NCBI GenBank assembly: GCA_029256185.1
Contig: JAQSYI010000011.1
Coordinates: 124,001-188,000 of the forward strand
Reading direction: 5' to 3'
DNA from: Paenibacillaceae bacterium
GTDB taxonomy: Bacteria > Bacillota > Bacilli > Paenibacillales > NBRC-103111
Length of the DNA stretch: 64,000 nucleotides
The position numbers and the translations under genes are program-made. The notes beneath the pieces were generated by a model. It was given only the letters and a program-made list of their open reading frames with translations, was not told where the DNA came from and ran no database searches. Within the stretch, counting starts at the first letter, position 1. Every line of letters begins with the position of its first letter. Positions 61,924 to 64,000 of the stretch are shown here, in pieces.

Positions 61924-62304
61924 ATGAGTTTAGAACAAATGTCCCTGATCAGACAGATGGATATGGTTATCCGTACTCTTGACGAAGAATTGCGTTATTT
62001 GTCGTCCGGCACTGTTTTTGTCCAGATTCGTAATGATGCAGTTGGTAAGTTTGGTATTAAGCACGATCCCATCGAGATGGGGGCAAATGGGCTGCCGCAC
62101 ATGGAGGTTTTCATGACAGACAGCCACATCAAGGCATTCCGCCAATTGGCGGTGGGATGTATGGAACATAAACGGAATTGGACTCATGGAGAAATTTATT
62201 TTGAATTCACAATGCGCAAGAATGTATTGAGCGCCAGCGTACAGTTTGAGTCCAATTATAATATGGCCAACCTGCTCGGCAAGATGTTTCCCCCTAAGCC
62301 ATGA
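61924..62304 (+). CDS. Hypothetical protein, paralogue 2 of a tandem pair
   Basis: 126 residues, starting at the ATG 61924 behind GGAGGT. The segment LSSGTVFVQIRNDAVGKFGI, then HIKAFRQLAVGCMEHKRNW and GEIYFEFTMRKNVLSASVQF aligns along its whole length with the previous protein. The C-terminal extension NMANLLGKMFPPKP is not shared. The 160-bp gap before it is AT-rich (separate promoter likely). No membrane segment or known motif is present. Confidence 0.75.
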   Translation: MSLEQMSLIRQMDMVIRTLDEELRYLSSGTVFVQIRNDAVGKFGIKHDPIEMGANGLPHMEVFMTDSHIKAFRQLAVGCMEHKRNWTHGEIYFEFTMRKNVLSASVQFESNYNMANLLGKMFPPKP

Positions 62305-62375
62305 GGCTGACGGCAGTGGGGTACAAGTACAGGCTAGGAATAAGCAATCATACATATTGCTATTATTATGAATCA

Positions 62376-62406
62376 GAAGGAGCCGCCTGGGGGTGGCTTC
62401 TTTTGC
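62376..62406 (+). terminator. Rho-independent terminator after paralogue 2
   Basis: GAGCCGCC and GGTGGCTT pair (one wobble) around TGGG and are followed by CTTTTGC. Confidence 0.65.
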
Positions 62407-62604
62407 TGTAGAGAAGATGCCAAGCGAAAAGTTGGCTGCAGGCAGATCCTATGAAGTATGGAATGTTCATTAAGGGATTGGGTAAGGTGTTTTTGCCCAG
62501 GCAGCGTTTTTTACCGGCTTGTCATGCTAGTCTGCATAATAGGCCAAGTCTCCTCATAGACATGTACAAATCCATTTGATTAGGTGCAGAGGGGATGATG
62601 GGAA
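62407..62604. other. Non-coding region upstream of LolA-like lipoprotein
   Basis: About 200 bases; no gene supported. GAGGGGATGATGGG at its end supplies the ribosome site of the next gene, and CAGCGTTTTTTACC near 62502 is a weak T-run. Confidence 0.4.
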
Positions 62605-63942
62605 ATGCGTCGTCGATTATTGGGCTTCGCTTTAGTATTGATGAGTGTCGTGCTTCTGATGGCGGGTTGCGGGAAGAAGGATGCCGGTGCGGTGGTGAAG
62701 GATCTGGACAAGCTGGCGGACGGGCTGCAGAGCTATACCACAACGGGAACGATGACGTTGAATACGGGGACAGAGCCGCAGGAATATCAGGTGGAGGTTT
62801 CATTCCAGCAGCCTTCTTACTATCGGATTGCCCTGACCAACCAGAAGAAGGACATCTCTCAGATTGTGTTGAAGAATGATGACGGGGTATTCGTGTTGAC
62901 GCCCCACCTGAACAAAAGCTTCCGCTTCCAAAGCGATTGGCCGGAGAATCAGGGCCAGGTTTATTTGTACAAGTCGCTGGTGAACAGCATCAATCAGGAC
63001 AAGGAACGGCAATTCACCACGGACGGGGATTCCTACGTGTTCGATGTGATGGCCAACTACTCCAATGCTTCTCTCTCCAGGCAAAAGATTTGGCTGAACA
63101 AAAAGACCTACGCCCCGCAATCGGTGGAAATTTATGATGCCCAGAACAATCCGGTGGTAGTGATGACGTTCAATAACTTCAAGTTCGATGAGACGTTCGA
63201 AAAGGATTACTTCGATATGCAGCGCAATATGACAGGAGCCCGTCTGGTACTTCCCACGCTGGGACAACAACCGGGTACAGGCCAGGCAACCGGAGCAGCC
63301 CAGCCGGGTGAACAGGCGGCAGGCGTGAGCGGAGCAGGCTCGGCAGTAGGCAGCTCTGGGACTGCAGGAGGCGCTAGTGGCACAGCGGCGGCAGGCAGTG
63401 CCGGAGGTGCCGTTAACGGAGCGGCTGCGGTCAATGGAGCCGGCAATGGAGCCGCGCCCGCAAGCAGCAGTGCAGGCGGTGTGAGCAGCATAGGCAATGC
63501 GGCAGGAACAACAGGAGCAGGCGCAGCCGGCAATGGAACTGCAGCAACAGGAGCAGGTACAGCTGGCAATGGAACGGCCGCAGCCGTTCCAGCCGCCCAG
63601 CAGGAGGCCGCCATTATTGAGCCCTCTTATATTCCCCAGGGCGTCGGCAAGCCGCAGATCAGCGAGACCAAGGTGGGCGAGAATCCGGCTGTCCTGCTGA
63701 AGTACAGCGGCACATACAACTATACTCTTATTGAGTCGCGGCCTACGGATAAATCCGCCTCGTTCCAAAAAGGCGAGCTCATTGATCTGGGACTGGGATT
63801 CTACGGAGTGATGACCGGCGAGGACAAGAAGACGCTCACCTGGATGGACCAAGGAGTGGAATTCCGTCTCTCCTCCGGGGATCTTCCGGTCGCAGAAATG
63901 GTGAATATCGCTATGGCGGTTCAAGGCCAGTCGATAAAATGA
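62605..63942 (+). CDS. LolA/YdcC-like lipoprotein with Gly/Ala-rich insert
   Basis: 445 residues. Lipoprotein signal MRRRLLGFALVLMSVVLLMA with Cys22 (MAGCGKK). Residues 28-215 form a LolA-like half-barrel (SYTTTGTMTLNTGTEPQEYQ, then PSYYRIALTNQKKDISQIVL, LNKKTYAPQSVEIYD). Residues about 225-335 are Gly, Ala, Ser and Thr only, with imperfect tandem units such as GAGAAGNGTAAT. A C-terminal region (PQGVGKPQISETKVGENPAV, then WMDQGVEFRLSSGDLPVAEM) resembles a DUF4367-like closing domain. In Bacillus the equivalent ydcC precedes alr; the gene beyond the window end may be alr, a context guess. Confidence 0.82.
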   Translation: MRRRLLGFALVLMSVVLLMAGCGKKDAGAVVKDLDKLADGLQSYTTTGTMTLNTGTEPQEYQVEVSFQQPSYYRIALTNQKKDISQIVLKNDDGVFVLTPHLNKSFRFQSDWPENQGQVYLYKSLVNSINQDKERQFTTDGDSYVFDVMANYSNASLSRQKIWLNKKTYAPQSVEIYDAQNNPVVVMTFNNFKFDETFEKDYFDMQRNMTGARLVLPTLGQQPGTGQATGAAQPGEQAAGVSGAGSAVGSSGTAGGASGTAAAGSAGGAVNGAAAVNGAGNGAAPASSSAGGVSSIGNAAGTTGAGAAGNGTAATGAGTAGNGTAAAVPAAQQEAAIIEPSYIPQGVGKPQISETKVGENPAVLLKYSGTYNYTLIESRPTDKSASFQKGELIDLGLGFYGVMTGEDKKTLTWMDQGVEFRLSSGDLPVAEMVNIAMAVQGQSIK

Positions 63943-63958
63943 GTTGGAGAAAGTTTCA

Positions 63959-63987
63959 TTGACACTGCTCATCACACCCGTTAACAT
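63959..63987 (+). promoter_or_regulatory. Candidate promoter for the gene beyond the window
   Basis: TTGACA (63959-63964), a 17-base spacer and TAACAT (63982-63987), right after the LolA-like gene. Confidence 0.7.
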
Positions 63988-64000
63988 AAAGCATATGCTT

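Noticed and set aside
62800..63987. 395-codon minus-strand frame at the window end
   Set aside because: Antisense to the LolA-like gene; the Cys/Ser/Gly-rich product is an artefact of the Gly/Ala repeat read backwards.

Overview
The window looks like a Gram-positive, Paenibacillus-type chromosome. The evidence is PBSX-style phage-tail genes, lipoproteins with lipobox signals, an SLH-domain surface protein, strong AGGAGG ribosome sites, an lpl-type sugar ABC transporter and a ComP-like kinase. No rRNA, tRNA or CRISPR array was seen. The backbone is roughly 50% GC by eye. Three stretches are clearly more AT-rich: the distal half of the tail fibre gene (about 19.98-21.24 kb), a small peptide gene plus the sensor half of a histidine kinase (about 30.6-32.05 kb), and a long glycan cluster (about 41.0-60.35 kb).

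Layout. 1-5.4 kb: end of a sugar ABC transporter operon (permease, solute-binding lipoprotein) and a GH38 alpha-mannosidase. 5.5-6.8 kb: a lipoprotein and a DUF1569 protein. 7.3-23.3 kb: a phage-tail-like particle (R-type tailocin, PBSX family). It has an ImmA-type protease and XRE repressor, three palindromic operators, a divergent ArpU-type activator, a PIN toxin-antitoxin pair, then sheath, tube, chaperone with a -1 frameshift, tape measure, baseplate, fibre, XhlA and holin. There are no capsid, portal, terminase or integrase genes, and no endolysin is visible. 23.4-29.1 kb: a coiled-coil protein, a low-complexity protein, and a SNF2 helicase/SWIM protein pair.

29.3-61.0 kb is an envelope-glycan region. 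Sugar-nucleotide genes (ugd, manC, galU), an SLH surface protein and an O-antigen-ligase-like enzyme on the left, and a polyprenyl-phosphate sugar transferase on the right, frame an AT-rich block of glycosyltransferases, a Wzm/Wzt-type exporter, UDP-galactopyranose mutase, and a likely undecaprenyl-phosphate-sugar branch (GtrB-like synthase, ArnE/ArnF-like flippase pair, two large membrane GT-C proteins). The gene set resembles S-layer protein glycosylation loci known from Paenibacillus and Geobacillus. Inside this region sit a ComP-like kinase and a divergent 61-codon peptide gene ending in Tyr-Pro-Phe-Trp-Ser.

61.0-64 kb: a 41-residue membrane peptide, two tandem paralogues of unknown function, and a LolA-like lipoprotein.

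Most notable observations: (1) the peptide/ComP-like kinase pair with a composition break inside the kinase, recalling comQXP pherotype loci; (2) an ABC ATPase fused to a membrane acyltransferase in the exporter; (3) the same leader cassette before the tail sheath and holin genes, the holin copy split by a 556-bp element with inverted ends and 8-bp flanking repeats; (4) the A AAA AAC frameshift site in the tail chaperone gene; (5) composition breaks within the fibre, kinase and priming-transferase genes. All function calls come from reading the sequence; no database search was run.
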